Source: Castor canadensis (lineage: Eukaryota; Chordata; Mammalia; Rodentia; Castoridae). Taken from it: DNA of 64,000 bases. Each line of letters begins with the position of its first letter. Position 1 is the first letter of the stretch. A program made the position numbers and the translations under genes. Where the stretch lies: the NCBI RefSeq assembly GCF_047511655.1, contig NC_133390.1:128641583-128705582 (forward strand), written 5' to 3'. The notes beneath the pieces were generated by a model. It was not told where the DNA came from. It saw only the letters and a program-made list of their open reading frames with translations, and searched no databases. This document shows positions 22,996 to 33,808 of the stretch, piece after piece.

Positions 22996-23105
22996 GGGCC
23001 TCATCCCAGGAATCTTGAATTAAGCATGAGTATCTACATTTCTAAGCTTCTCCCCAGGTGATTCTAAGCCTGCTAGCCTGAGATCTGGTGCCACCTTAAG
23101 AACAA

Positions 23106-23439
23106 CTTCAGGTCAGGCAGAACAGTGTTTGCATAGTAATACAGTTGATCCTGGCAACTATCCCATGCAGATGAAGCTGAGACTCAGGAGCTGGCAGAAT
23201 CTGTTCAAGTTAAGCTATTTATTCACCAATGTATTCACTGAATCACTGAGTGATTTCTTTTTTCACCACTTTTTAAGGACTCAGTCTCTGTGACAGGACA
23301 CGAAGTACAGAGAACAAGGCATGGTAGCTTTTCTCAAAGGGTCTTAATATACTTGACTGCATAGCTCATTGCTGCTGGACTCAGGACTCAAATCTCATAC
23401 TCAGATATTATGCCTTTTAAAAAATCTTGAAAAGCAAAC
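23106..23439. other. Unassigned sequence, weakly MIR-like in part
   Basis: 'gatgaagctgagactcagga' and 'ttcaagttaagctatttatt' (about 23170-23225) faintly resemble antisense MIR. No gene seen. Confidence 0.35.
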
Positions 23440-23690
23440 TCTCAAAAAATGATAATAATAGTATAAAATGTTCCTGTGTCCCCTGTCACCCATCTTCTTC
23501 CAGTGGTAACATCTTACAAAATTTGATAGTACACTCTCAAAACCCTGGAATTGGCATTGACACAATTCAATTAACTATATTATAGGCCATTCTCAGACAT
23601 TGTAGTTTTTCATTTAGTCTTTTTTTGTTTCTCTACGGCATGAAACCACATGGACCTGTAGACCTCATCTACACTTCATATTGGATCATA
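23440..23690 (-). mobile_element. Old L1 fragment, probably antisense
   Basis: 'ttcttccagtggtaacatct', 'tacaaaatttgatagtacac', 'ggaattggcattgacacaat' and 'ggccattctcagacattgta' resemble a stretch common in old L1M elements. Family and strand rest on memory and are uncertain. Confidence 0.45.
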
Positions 23691-24736
23691 GTAAAAATTT
23701 TTTGGCTTCTGACCTTGGAGACAATAGCTGCTTATTAAAAAATGCAGAAGACATAAATAGTTCTCTGGGTCAGTTAACTTTGTAAAAACTGAAAGTAAAT
23801 GTAGTTTCTAGTGAGCAGTGTTGATGTTCTGACCAGATCCCTTTATTTTGGGAAAACTTGGCATATTAGAACCAGCTGCCAGAGGTGGAAGGTGCTGAGA
23901 GACCTAAGACAGAAGGAGACAAATCCAGGATTACGCAAAGTGAAGCTTATTAGGGACTGACACACTGAACTGTGTCTTAGGAAGCAGCAAGACAGGAGGA
24001 TTCCCATATCTCAAGGCAGAATGAATGGGTTTACATGGTAAGCTAGACAAAAAGATGGCTTGTGGCCAACTAGAATATACTTGGCTGTCAAGCATCAGTT
24101 GAGAGACACTCCAAGTGTCAGTGGTTGGCAGGAAGTGCTTGGCTGGGTATCTTAATGTCTTTGTTTATCCTATAGGGTGTGGAATGAGTTCCAGGGTCAC
24201 CTGACAGACAAAATGGCATTTACAACCAAGATGGCTCTAGTCATGTCAAGATGGATCTCTACTTCCCTTTGCTGGACTAATATACTTTTTCCCAGCTGCT
24301 GTTAGTGTTGAATCTGACTGACTTATAGAGGCTTCTTCTCTGGAAAACTGGCCCTCAGTTAAAAGAGAGCTGCTTGGGTCATAATGTGATGCTCCTACCT
24401 CACCTTCCATAGCCTGTAGCCTACAGCCTGCATCCAGTGCTGAGTGACACAGGAGCAAAGAATGCCAACCATCTTGCTTCAAGGCAGGATGATATAATTC
24501 ATAACCCAAAGCTCCCATAAGGCATAAGCTCACTTCCTGCTGAGACTGTAGTCTTGCTCACCTCCTTCCTCTGCCCATCCTGATCCTCTTACTCTTGTGT
24601 CCTGAGAACATAGATCTTATGTCCTCCATAAATCTTGTGTGTCTGAACCCCACGTGGACTTTGACTCTAGCGAACTTGAGCAGGGGTATGTGCACATTTT
24701 GTTTTCTTTTCTCACATTTTTATGTTAGAGAAGGGC
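23691..24736. other. Unassigned sequence, 1 kb
   Basis: No gene recognised. A 95-codon minus-strand frame (24246-24533) has no motif. An LTR relic is possible but not shown. Confidence 0.4.
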
Positions 24737-24813
24737 AGATCTAAGCTCGAAATTGATGTGAGGCCATGGGTTCAATCCCCAGTACTGAAATAAATTAAAA
24801 ATAAATAAAATTA
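24737..24813 (+). mobile_element. ID-type SINE, 3' part only
   Basis: 'gtgaggccatgggttcaatc' and 'cccagtactgaaataaatta' give the box B half of the tRNA-Ala-like unit and an A-rich tail. The box A half is missing or decayed. Confidence 0.7.
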
Positions 24814-25302
24814 ACTTGTAGCAGATTGAAGCACTCTTGTACTCCCATGCAGACGTACAGAGACACACAAATACCCACACCCACAGGCACGCCCTCTGTA
24901 ACCAAGGCAGCAGGTCAAATGGTGACAGGACAATCCTGGGTACCCATTTGAACTCTCTGCTATGTGCATATACAAACAAAAAAATTGAGCTCCAGATCAA
25001 TGGTTATGAATTTCATGTCACAATGGGTCTCATTAGTTTGTGGGCATTGCTTTGAGATAATCAATACAGTGTGATTGGAAAGGATAACATCTTAGCTGAA
25101 AATCCAAATTACTGTCTCCTTGCTTCACCATGTGCACAGTCAACTGTAAATTAGAATAATTGAAATGAACTGATCATTTGTTTTTCTTTAACAGCAAATG
25201 ACATCAATAAAGCTGTGTCTGGCCTGTTTGAATGACTGTGGCCCTTACAAAATCAGAAAGGACTACAGACTTTCAAGAATAAAACACTGAGAACAAAACT
25301 GG
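24814..25302. other. Unassigned sequence
   Basis: Contains a short ACACAC-rich stretch (24860-24890). A 91-codon minus-strand frame (24725-25000) overlaps the ID and has no motif. Confidence 0.4.
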
Positions 25303-25460
25303 GACTTGGGAGTCCTGGGAATTCCCTCACCTGGTAGCTGTGACCCCTGGACACATTCCTTTTAAAGTCTCAGGTTTATTTTTCTATAAAATGGAGATCA
25401 TATGACCACCTGTGCTTTGCCCAGGAAACAAGGATAAAATGATGTAAGTGAAAGTGCTTC
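25303..25460 (+). mobile_element. MIR SINE
   Basis: 'gacttgggagtcctgggaat', 'ctggtagctgtgacccctgg', 'tttctataaaatggagatca' and 'gtgaaagtgcttcataactt' follow the MIR order. The adjacent SINE inserted at its 3' end. Confidence 0.7.
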
Positions 25461-25678
25461 ATAACTTATAAAGGTTTTTTGTAGTACTGGGATTTGAACT
25501 CAGAGCCTTCACCTTGAGCCACTCCACCAGCCCTATTTCTGTGATGGGTTTTTTCGAGATAGAGTTTCACAAACTATTTGCCTGGGTTGGCTTTGAACTG
25601 CGCTCCTCCTGATCTCTGCCTCCTGAGTAGCTAGGGTTACAGATGTGAGCCACCGGTGCATGGCTATAATTTATAAAG
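25461..25678 (-). mobile_element. Composite B1-ID SINE, antisense, with target-site duplication
   Basis: Plus-strand reading starts with the tail complement 'gttttttgtagtactgggat', then the ID part 'ttgaactcagagccttcacc' with 'ttgagccactccaccagccc', then the B1-like part 'tttgaactgcgctcctcctg' and 'ctctgcctcctgagtagcta'. Direct repeats ATAACTTATAAAG (25461-25473) and ATAATTTATAAAG (25666-25678) differ at one base. The ID part lacks the usual box A segment, matching the shortened form in the sense copy at 28.7 kb. Confidence 0.9.
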
Positions 25679-27436
25679 TTTTGAAGGGAGAGGTCAGATC
25701 ATTTTCTAGGCCCTCATCCCTGCTCTGAGTATCCTCTGCTCTGTTTATACCACTCTCCTTCCTCTCAAACCAAACCTTAATGCCTTTTTCTTCCTTTCCA
25801 GAAAAGCTTCTATATCTTTTCTATGACTTCTTTGAGGTAGTCTGGCTCATTTTCTCCATGAATTTGGACAAGAAGAAGATAGGAATATGATCCAATAATG
25901 AATGCTACAATGTGGTAGAATTTTGTAGGTACTTAGGCTTGCAACCAAGGTATTTGCAAATAAGGCCTGGTATTTTTCTGCAAATATCTCAAGAGAGTTT
26001 GCCCATTTCTTTTTTGGGATATTTGATGCTGAGAATCAATGCTCCTTAAATCACCATCCAGTCAGCTATGAACACACAGCAGCTAAGGTGTGGGTAGGCA
26101 TTCAAGAAAGAAGCTATACAGCCTGTGATGATGAGACTACCTCCCTGAGCTCAGTTTTTACTTTTTCTTTCTTCTGGAAATAAACTCTTAATTCTCTTCT
26201 TCCTATTTGAAATCAGATACTAGCATCCTCCCTGTAGACTGCTCCATATGGAATGCCAAAAGCATCAAAATATTAAAGTCCAAGTTTTGTATGCTATAAA
26301 AATACAGGATTTATTGACATGAAGTTAATTATATTGGAGTACACTAGAGGAAATAAAAAGATTAAACTTTTACCCAAGATACTCTATTTCTCAAAATTCA
26401 TGCAAGTAATCCTAAAAGTTGCTTAGGAGACAGCATCTATGCAGTTCATTAGCTCAAGAAACTATTTAAGGTCTGAATCTTCAGGAAGCAATTGTGTGTT
26501 TTCTGAGCCTTTTTAGTGAAGTCCCTAGGAAGTCCTGGTTGCATCTCACCACAAAGGTGACTTTGTAAGTACTAAAACTGCCAGGTTCAACTTGGACATT
26601 TTGTACTTTTTAGCCTGTGGAATATTTAAGGTATTCAGGAATGTTTTGATGCATTACAATGTCACTTTTTCATAATAGCAAAATAGCAGCCGCCACAGCA
26701 GCAATAATTTTCATACTCTGTGTTAGCTGCCAATTAGCAAATAGCCCTTCTATCCACACCAACGTCTATGGGTTACATCAGCCTTCAGGGGTCCTTCTGA
26801 AGCTTTATTCAATTTTCATGTGTAATATCTGACCAAGTCCTTTCATTCTACTTCCATAATTATTAAATCTTTCCATGGGTCAGAATTTCTGTTGCCCCAT
26901 TATAACCTAAGGACCTGTCTTATCTTGCTCAGATGACTGCATTATGTCTTCCTGGAGCCTCGACCTTCCCCTGTCCACTGTCCTTACCTCCACCCAACTG
27001 ACTTAGAAAGACACAGTTGTGGCTTAAGCTTTAAGATGACAGATGGATATATATAGCCTTCCTGTCTCTACAAAGGAAACTAAAGGACAAAAGGAGATTT
27101 TTAAGAGCAACAATTGAAGCAATCAATAGTGGTAGAGTGTAAAGGCAGAAGCCAACAGTGAAAGAGAAAGTTTAAGGACATCCTCAAACATAAAAGACAA
27201 ATGTTATTGGTTTGAAAGTGAAGAACTACAGTTGGAAATGCCTGAAATGACAACAGCCCTCTCCAAGGGAATGCAGAAAAACTGAGGTCAAAGCCAACAA
27301 ATGGAAAGTGCTGGCCATGGATTGATCACCAGCATTATTAATTAAAAAGCAGAAATTTTAATAGTTTTGTCTCCTGGTAGTGTATCTCTTTCTCCTACTT
27401 CTCCTCATACATGAGCAAAAGACAATGGCACAAAAT
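25679..27436. other. Unassigned sequence, 1.8 kb
   Basis: No gene, RNA or repeat recognised. A TAAT-containing patch lies at 26690-26742 ('agcaataattttcatactct', 'ctgccaattagcaaatagc'). Confidence 0.4.
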
Positions 27437-28592
27437 CTAGGAATTTTGTAAAGAAATGCAAATGGCTAAAAAACACATGAAAAAGTGCTCACCATTCCTG
27501 GTCATAAAAGAAATGCAAATCAAAACCACATTAAGATTTCGCCTTACTCCTGTCATCAAGAACACCACCAACAACAAATGTTGGCAAAGATGCTGGGAAA
27601 AAGGAACCTTCATACATTGCTGATGAGAATGTAAGCTAGTACAACCACTTTGGAAAACAACGTAGAGTCTTCTTAAAAAACTAAACATAGATCTGCCATA
27701 TGATCCACTCCTAGGGAATCCTAAGGAATGTGAGACAGCTTGCAACAAAGGCACCTGTACACCCATGTTTATTGTAGCACTATTCACAAAAGCTAAGCTA
27801 TGGAAACAGCCAAGATGCCCCACTACTGACAAATGGATTAAGAAAATGTGGTATTTATACAAAATAGAATTTTACCAGCCACAAGGTAAAATAAAAATTT
27901 GTCATTTGTAGGAAAATGGATGGAACTGGAGAACATCATCTTAAGTGAAGTTAGCCAGGCTTAGAAGGCCAAAAGTGGTATGTCCTCTCTCATTTGTGGA
28001 ATATAGACCTAACACAAATGTAGCAATATTCATGAGAGAGATAGGGAAACCAAGAACTTGAATAGGGTTGATATACCCACTATTGAAGAATGAATATAGA
28101 AATCTTAAACTGACTGAAACTACCATGAAAGGACTAAGGAGAAAACTGGAGGAGGAAAACTGATTGGGGTTATAATACATACATATATGGAACTATCATA
28201 AGAAAACTCCCTGTGTAGCTACTTTTTCTCAAGCTAAAATGTCATGTTTTTGTTTTATCTTTTCTCTTTTTTCTCCTACAAAATTGGAGAACAGGAGAGA
28301 AGAACAAGTCCTGCTCAGGGAGGAAGACTGGCAACAGTGGGTGGGGGAGATGCTGGGGAAAGGGAGTAGGAGGGTGAATAGGGTGCACTAAAATGTATAT
28401 ACATGTAAGTAAATGCAAAAATGTTACCTGTTGAAAGTACTCCAGGAATCAGGGGACAGGGAATGAAGGAGAATGGTTGAGGAGGCCAATTTATGTATGA
28501 TATATTTGATACTTTGCAATAACCTGTGTAAATACTACAATGTATCCCCATTTATCACAATAATAAAGGAAAAAAAGAGAAAAAAAGAAAAT
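27437..28592 (+). mobile_element. 5'-truncated L1, sense
   Basis: Holds the last part of ORF2 (to about 28010), then the 3' UTR with a G/A-rich stretch around 28330-28375, and an A-rich tail 'ggaaaaaaagagaaaaaaag'. No clear target-site duplication could be read, which suggests it is older than the copies at 8.6 and 22.7 kb, or that its 5' end decayed. Confidence 0.88.
27450..28010 (+). pseudogene. L1 ORF2 C-terminal remnant
   Basis: In sense translation it shows [20 protein letters not shown] and [11 protein letters not shown], the conserved C-terminal segment of L1 ORF2. Frameshifts follow within about 150 bp. The same block occurs at about 10990-11100 (sense) and 33475-33640 (antisense), so three L1 copies in this window share it. 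Confidence 0.85.
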
Positions 28593-28683
28593 GTATGATT
28601 ATTCTAGGGGAGATATTGCTCTAAGGTGTTGGGGATCTATGGAGTAGCTGAGCAGATCAGAAATTCTTTCTGCAAAATTGACA

Positions 28684-28882
28684 TTAGACACTGGTGACTC
28701 ATGGCTGTAATCCTAGCTACTCAGGAGTCAAAGATCAGGAGGATAGCAGATTTAAGCCAGCCAGAGGAAAATAGAAATAGTTCATGAGACTCTTTCTAGC
28801 AAAAACCCATCATAAAAAAGAAAAAGGGTTGGTAGAGTAGCTCAAGGTGTAGGCCCTGAGTTCAAACCCCAGTACCACCAAA

Positions 28883-28900
<18 letters not shown>
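28684..28900 (+). mobile_element. Composite B1-ID SINE, sense
   Basis: B1-like left unit: 'gactcatggctgtaatccta', 'gctactcaggagtcaaagat', 'aatagttcatgagactcttt'. It is followed by a linker with AAAA and then the ID-like right unit: 'gttggtagagtagctcaagg', 'tgtaggccctgagttcaaac', 'cccagtacc'. The right unit lacks about 20-25 bases (the box A-proximal 'agtgcctgcctagcaagc' part seen in the simple ID copy at 7826). A poly-A of about 20 ends it. Confidence 0.9.
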
Positions 28901-28922
<22 letters not shown>

Positions 28923-28925
28923 TAT
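28901..28925. repeat. (TA)n microsatellite at a SINE tail
   Basis: 25-bp TA run directly after the SINE poly-A; probably grown from the tail. Confidence 0.95.
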
Positions 28926-29335
28926 GAACATGAAGATCAAAGCAATCTCACTCAGGAAAGCATTTCAGTAGGAAACCCAGGCTCTCTTTTCATGGCAGTT
29001 GTGTGTGTGTGGGATACAGCCTACAGATAGTTCTTTAACCTGGCACCCTTCAGGGAAGCCTCTTGGTTATTAGCCCCTCTTCCCATGGAGTTTCCCTGAG
29101 CTGTCCCTCCAAAGGAGAAGACCTTGGGGAAACTGATCTGCATGACTATGAAGGAAATGTGGCCCTTCCCTTGTGAATATGAACTGTTAGCCAAAAAATC
29201 CCCAAACAGATAAGGAAAACCAATCACATAAAAGGATTAAGATAAAAAGTAGCAATGTTGAAGAAACAAAAATAATATAGAAGGAAAAAACCTTAATATA
29301 CATAGAAAGAGAAGCAGGTCAATTTTGTTTCTAAT
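28926..29335. other. Unassigned sequence
   Basis: No gene or repeat recognised. Confidence 0.4.
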
Positions 29336-29363
29336 ACACACACACACACACACACACACACAC
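29336..29363. repeat. (CA)n microsatellite, 28 bp
   Basis: Uninterrupted AC run. Confidence 0.95.
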
Positions 29364-29944
29364 GAACAAATAATTAGAAAAAGAATCACTGGAAACTAAA
29401 GATACATTAAAATAATTGAAAAAAACAAAGTCTGCCTAAAAAAGAAATAGAAAGGCCAGAGCTAAAGATTAAAGTTAGAAGATAAGTCAAAGATATCTGC
29501 CATATTGAAAAAATAAAAGCCCAAGAAATCATTGTATCAACGGTGGAATGGACACAGTCAGAGTAAATTCACATGTAGTTTGCAGCAATGAGAAGGAAAG
29601 GAGTGAACTATAGCTATGCTCAGCATTGTGGATGAATCTCACCTAGAGGTGAGCACAAGAATCCAGCCACAGGGGGCACAGGCATTATTATGCCACAGCA
29701 CAGACGCATCTCCATATATATGTTATGTATGTGTATCAAGTTGAAAACCATGAAACATTACCCATGGAATTATAAGTCGCGGGAGTAAGGAGGTGCCTCT
29801 GGGGTTGGAAACAGCACGAGGAACCTTCTGGGTACTGGTGATACTCTCCTTATCTGGGTGCTGGTTACACAAGCTATTCAGTTAGTGAAAATTTGTCTAT
29901 TTGTACAGTTGTGTATACTTTTTTCTATTTATATTATAATTGTA
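29364..29944. other. Unassigned AT-rich sequence
   Basis: The A-rich stretch 29370-29530 may be repeat-derived. No gene seen. Confidence 0.35.
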
Positions 29945-30062
29945 CAATTTTTTGAAGCATGGTCTTGCTATATTGCTGGCCTTAAGATCTTGAGCTCAAG
30001 CAATCTTCCTGCCTCAGCCTTTCAAGTAGGTAGGATTATAGGAGCACATCACTAGGCCCTGT
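29945..30062 (-). mobile_element. B1/Alu-like (7SL-derived) SINE, antisense
   Basis: 'tttttgaagcatggtcttgc', 'tatattgctggccttaagat', 'cttgagctcaagcaatcttc', 'ctgcctcagcctttcaagta' and 'ggattataggagcacatcac' form the complement of a 7SL-type monomer. No ID unit is attached. Confidence 0.8.
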
Positions 30063-30406
30063 TCTATTTGTATAAATTTTACCAAAAAGAGCAAAAGAAA
30101 TATAAAACCTCACCAATTCAAATTTACTATTTTATCCTTAATTGTCTGGGTTTTATATCATATTCAAAAGTCCTTTCTTAATCTGACATGACAACTTTCT
30201 TTTTCTTGATGCTTTCTTCTAATATATTTGTGGCTTAATATTTTTTATTACTTAAATTGCAAATCTATTTAGATTTCATTTTCTAAATTATTTAAAAACA
30301 CCACTTCCCTTTTATCCACGAATGTATATTTAATCAATTCTCTGTTATTAAAAGTATATCTTATATCTATTTTCCACTGTTAAGAAAGTATATGTATATA
30401 GAGTAT
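30063..30406. other. Unassigned AT-rich sequence
   Basis: No gene recognised. Composition and wording are L1-like in places, but I cannot align it. Confidence 0.35.
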
Positions 30407-30508
30407 TATCTATCTCTATCTATCTATCTATCTATCTGAGAGAATGAGAGAATAAGAGAGAGGAGAGAGTGAGAGAGAGTGAGAGTGAGAGTAAGAGAGA
30501 GAGAGAGT
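30407..30508. repeat. (TATC)n followed by (GA)n
   Basis: TATC tetranucleotides at about 30407-30437 pass into GAGA/GAGT-rich sequence to 30508. The minus-strand 141-codon frame (30428-30853) begins in this repeat and is not supported as a gene. Confidence 0.93.
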
Positions 30509-32414
30509 CGAGGAAAAAAAATTCAATATTCCTTCATTAGAAGTTCCAGAAAGAGACCAAAAGTAACAGAGTAAGAAGAAACCAATGGGGAATAGAGGAA
30601 AATTCTCCAGAGGTGAAGTAAGAGAGTCTTCAAAGTGGAATGGCCTAAACCACATGGAAGTCTGAGCAGGATGCTGAAAAAAAAATCCATACCTAGAAGA
30701 AAACACATTTAAAAACATCCTCTCAGGATAAATTCTCCTAAAAGTTTCTATAAATAACAAGCAGTTTACCTGTGGTGCAATGAGAATCTGCTTGACGTGA
30801 GACTTCTCAACTTTGCACTGGCAAGAATGAAGAAATATTCCTAAAACAAACAACTCAAATTGTGTCTATGTTCCCATCAAACCTTCCAATTAAACACATT
30901 TTTGAGAAATCAAGAACTAGAAATATTTATCAGCCATGTAACCATATTGACCATAATTGTATAGTGTTCCTCAGACATAGAGAGGAATATAAGAAAACGA
31001 CTTGAGGTACATGGATCACAACAGCTGAGCATGACTGATGTGTTCAGCAGCTGGAGCACAGTGGAGTCTCTGCTGGGCTCTCATGCTGGGGTGGGTTTAA
31101 AAGCAGCAGGCTGTTGGGGACATCAGCAGTACATTTGTACATCCTCACAGTTCAACCTCAAACACATAGAGAGTCTTTTTAATTTTTCTGTAACTGACCT
31201 AATGTTAATAATGAGCCCTTGTCTCCTCTCACTATCCATTGCTAGAAACACAAAATACTCTTACCAGATATCCCTCTCAGTCTCTGTTTGAAACTACACT
31301 TTTGAGGCAACTCAGCATTTTTCTGGAACTAGGCCAGCTCTTACTGATTTTCTCTTTGTCCTTCCCGAGGTGGTATTTAGGTATTTTTTGGAGGTGGAGG
31401 GTGAGGCTTATGTGTTCTCCTGGTGTTGGGGAGAAAGCCTCAAATGCATTTACAGAGATCTGTGTGCTGTTTCTGTACTATTGTTGGCTTCTGCTGTGGG
31501 CTAGATGATTTGCCTGGTTCTTGAGCTATGGGAAGTGTCTATTGGGTTATTGATGACCTTGTCTGACCTTTCAGAGTGCTGACATCACTCAAAGCTGCTT
31601 ATTGGAAAGTCCTGGTTCTCAATAACCTCTTTGTTCTCACCAAACTCAGTTGGTTCACCAGTGTTCTTGGTACATCTGTGCCCCTTCATCAGGACATACA
31701 CAATCTTTTGTGCCCCTTGTTTACCACATACCAACCCAAGGAATTAAGGTTGTCATCTCAGGCCAAATATTAGACAACTCTCTCCATTCATGTTGCATCA
31801 GAGTTCCACAGCTATTTTTGATTTTGTGACACCCTGAATAGATGGCCCCTCTTAAAACATTGCAGCCTACTTCAAACTCTGATCTGAGAAGTGGGATGCT
31901 AGCTCTGATGACCTCAAACCAGAAGGTTAGTACTGGGCATAAACCTTTTGGGACTTCTTCTTGGAGGGCATGTGTTTCTGACTGTTTGCTTCTTGGTTTC
32001 TTTTTCTTCTCCAGACACAAAATAAAACTAAAAGGTGGGGATTATTATACACTGCATAAAACTCTCAGGGGCCTTCCTGAGAGGTGGGGATTATTATATC
32101 TTGGGATTTTCCTCTTTTACTTTGGTGTGTGGTATAATTCAACTCCCTCAGGAGCCTGCAAAATACAGGAGATTCTTCTTTTACAAAATGATAATTACCT
32201 TAAAAAGAACTTTAAGACTATTGACTTATGTAGTCTGTCTGTTCACTCTGCCTATGTATCTCCTATTCACTCTTCTTCCCTATTGCAATAAGCTCGAGGC
32301 TTGACTTATTCCAAGGGCACCTAGCCTTCCCTTGATTCTTTCTAGGCACTCTGGGACTCCCAGATGTAAAACCACCCAGGGTAAGGCACTCATCATAATT
32401 TATTTGTAACTATC
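30509..32414. other. Unassigned sequence, 1.9 kb
   Basis: Frames of up to 149 codons on the plus strand (31842-32291) and 99 on the minus strand show no domain. A 17-bp direct repeat AGGTGGGGATTATTATA occurs at 32033-32049 and 32082-32098. Confidence 0.4.
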
Positions 32415-33808
32415 TGCTATTTCTTTTTATAAGTTTTTATTTGGATATGTTTATTATACAGTGGGGGACTCACAGTGACAGTTCTGGTTAGACTTATATT
32501 GTATACTAGTTACATTGTTCCCGTCATCTTTCCCCCTTGACCCCCTCCCCACACCACTTAAAGCCACTGCAAGAGGTGTCTTAGTTTTGTTCTATATAGG
32601 TATATGAAGTTCATTTACCATATACTGCCACTTTACTCTCCTTCATTTCCCCTCTTCCCTCCCACTAGTACCAAACACACTGTACCTGTTTCACAGTCCT
32701 GTCTTTCATTATTAATATTTAAGTTGATGTTCAAAAGGGTGTCCCAGTGTATGCCCACTGTGGGTGTACTTTACTTTGGTTCATTTTCTCCCTTACCCCT
32801 TTACATCCCACTCCCCATCTTTCAACAGCTTTCAATGTACATCCTATATCGTCTACTTTCACATCTTATGTTTATGATGTTACTGATGCTCTATCATTCT
32901 CTCTTCTTTTCCCTCTTTCCTTGAGTTCCATGGAGTAGTTTCACTCTTACAAACATGTTCCACATCTGAGTTTGTATTGATCATGCTTGTTTTTGTGTAT
33001 ATGTTTATCTTTTGGATCTATATTCCAGGTATGAGAGAAAACATTCAGTCTTTGTGGTTTCTTGAGCCTGGCTTACTTCACTTAACATGATGTCCTTCAG
33101 TTGCATCCATTCACCTTCAAATGATATGTCATTATTCCTTTTGGCTGAGTAACACTCCATTGTGTATATATACCACATTTTCTTGATCCATTCATCATTT
33201 GTAGGGCACCTGGGTTGTTTACAAAGCTTGGCTATTGTGAATAGTGCTGCAGTGAACATCAGTGTATAGATGTCTATTGTATCCTGTCTATTGTATACAT
33301 TCCTTTGGGTAGATGCCCAGGAACGGTATCACTGGATCATATGTCAGTTCTATCTTTAGCTTTTTGAGGAATCTCCATAATGCTTTCCATAGTGGTTGTA
33401 CTAATTTGCATTCCCATCAACAGTGTAGAAGGGTTCCTGTTTTGTTGCATCCTCGCCAGCATTTGTTACTGTTATTGCCCTTGATTATGGCCATTCTAAC
33501 TGGGGTGAGATGAAATCTAAATGTAGTTTTGATTTGCATCTCTTTTATAACCAGGGAAGTTGAACACTTCTTCATGTATTTACTGGACATTTGTAGCTCT
33601 TCCTTTGAGAATTCCCTGTTTAATTCGTGTGCCCCTTTCTTCATTGGGGTATTGATTCTTTGGGGGTTGAGTTTTTTGAGTTCCCTGTAGATTCTGGATA
33701 TTAGTCCTTTATTGGATGACTAGCTGGCAAAGATATTCTCCCATTCTGTGGGCATTCTCTTGGGTCTGGTGACTGTTTCCTTTGCTATACAGAAGCTCTT
33801 TATTTTAT
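32415..33808 (-). mobile_element. 5'-truncated L1, antisense
   Basis: From right to left: the ORF2 C-terminal region (33808 to about 33005), then a T/C-rich (purine-rich on the sense strand) 3' UTR down to about 32430. The plus strand carries familiar antisense ORF2 words such as 'agatgcccaggaacggtatc', 'ttgcattcccatcaacagtg' and 'gccattctaactggggtgag'. The 3' tail is short ('aaaaagaaa' on the minus strand). No convincing duplication was found. Confidence 0.88.
33005..33808 (-). pseudogene. L1 ORF2 C-terminal remnant, antisense
   Basis: Two open stretches cover the conserved end: 33417-33644 (75 codons, with [20 protein letters not shown] and [19 protein letters not shown]) and 33005-33259 (84 codons, with NDEWIKKMWYIYTMECYSAK and MLSEVSQAQETTKTECFLSY). 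These are the Cys-rich C-terminal part of ORF2, with a frameshift between them. The relatively long open pieces indicate a younger copy than the L1M fragments. Confidence 0.88.

Larger units (their letters stand above)
22675..23105 (+). mobile_element. MER5-type hAT-Charlie MITE split by an L1
   Basis: The left half (22675-22737: 'ctcaaactttgctgcataac', 'ctagtcacttgggtgagctg', 'attcaaactgtagatctgg') and the right half (22981-23105: 'gggcctcatcccaggaatct', 'tctaagcttctccccaggtg', 'attctaagcctgctagcct') join into one MER5-like sequence when the L1 between them and one copy of the duplication are ignored. Confidence 0.85.

Noticed and set aside
24246..24533. 95-codon minus-strand frame considered as an exon or LTR-encoded piece
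   Set aside because: No domain and no convincing LTR ends.
30407..30437. Regularly spaced short repeats resembling a CRISPR array at first glance
   Set aside because: Plain TATC tetranucleotide microsatellite in a mammalian genome; no spacers.
30428..30853. 141-codon minus-strand frame
   Set aside because: Its C-terminal part is encoded by the GAGA/TATC simple repeat and the rest has no motif.
31842..32291. 149-codon plus-strand frame
   Set aside because: No known domain, another frame overlaps it, and composition is that of non-coding DNA. A splice-bounded exon could not be supported.
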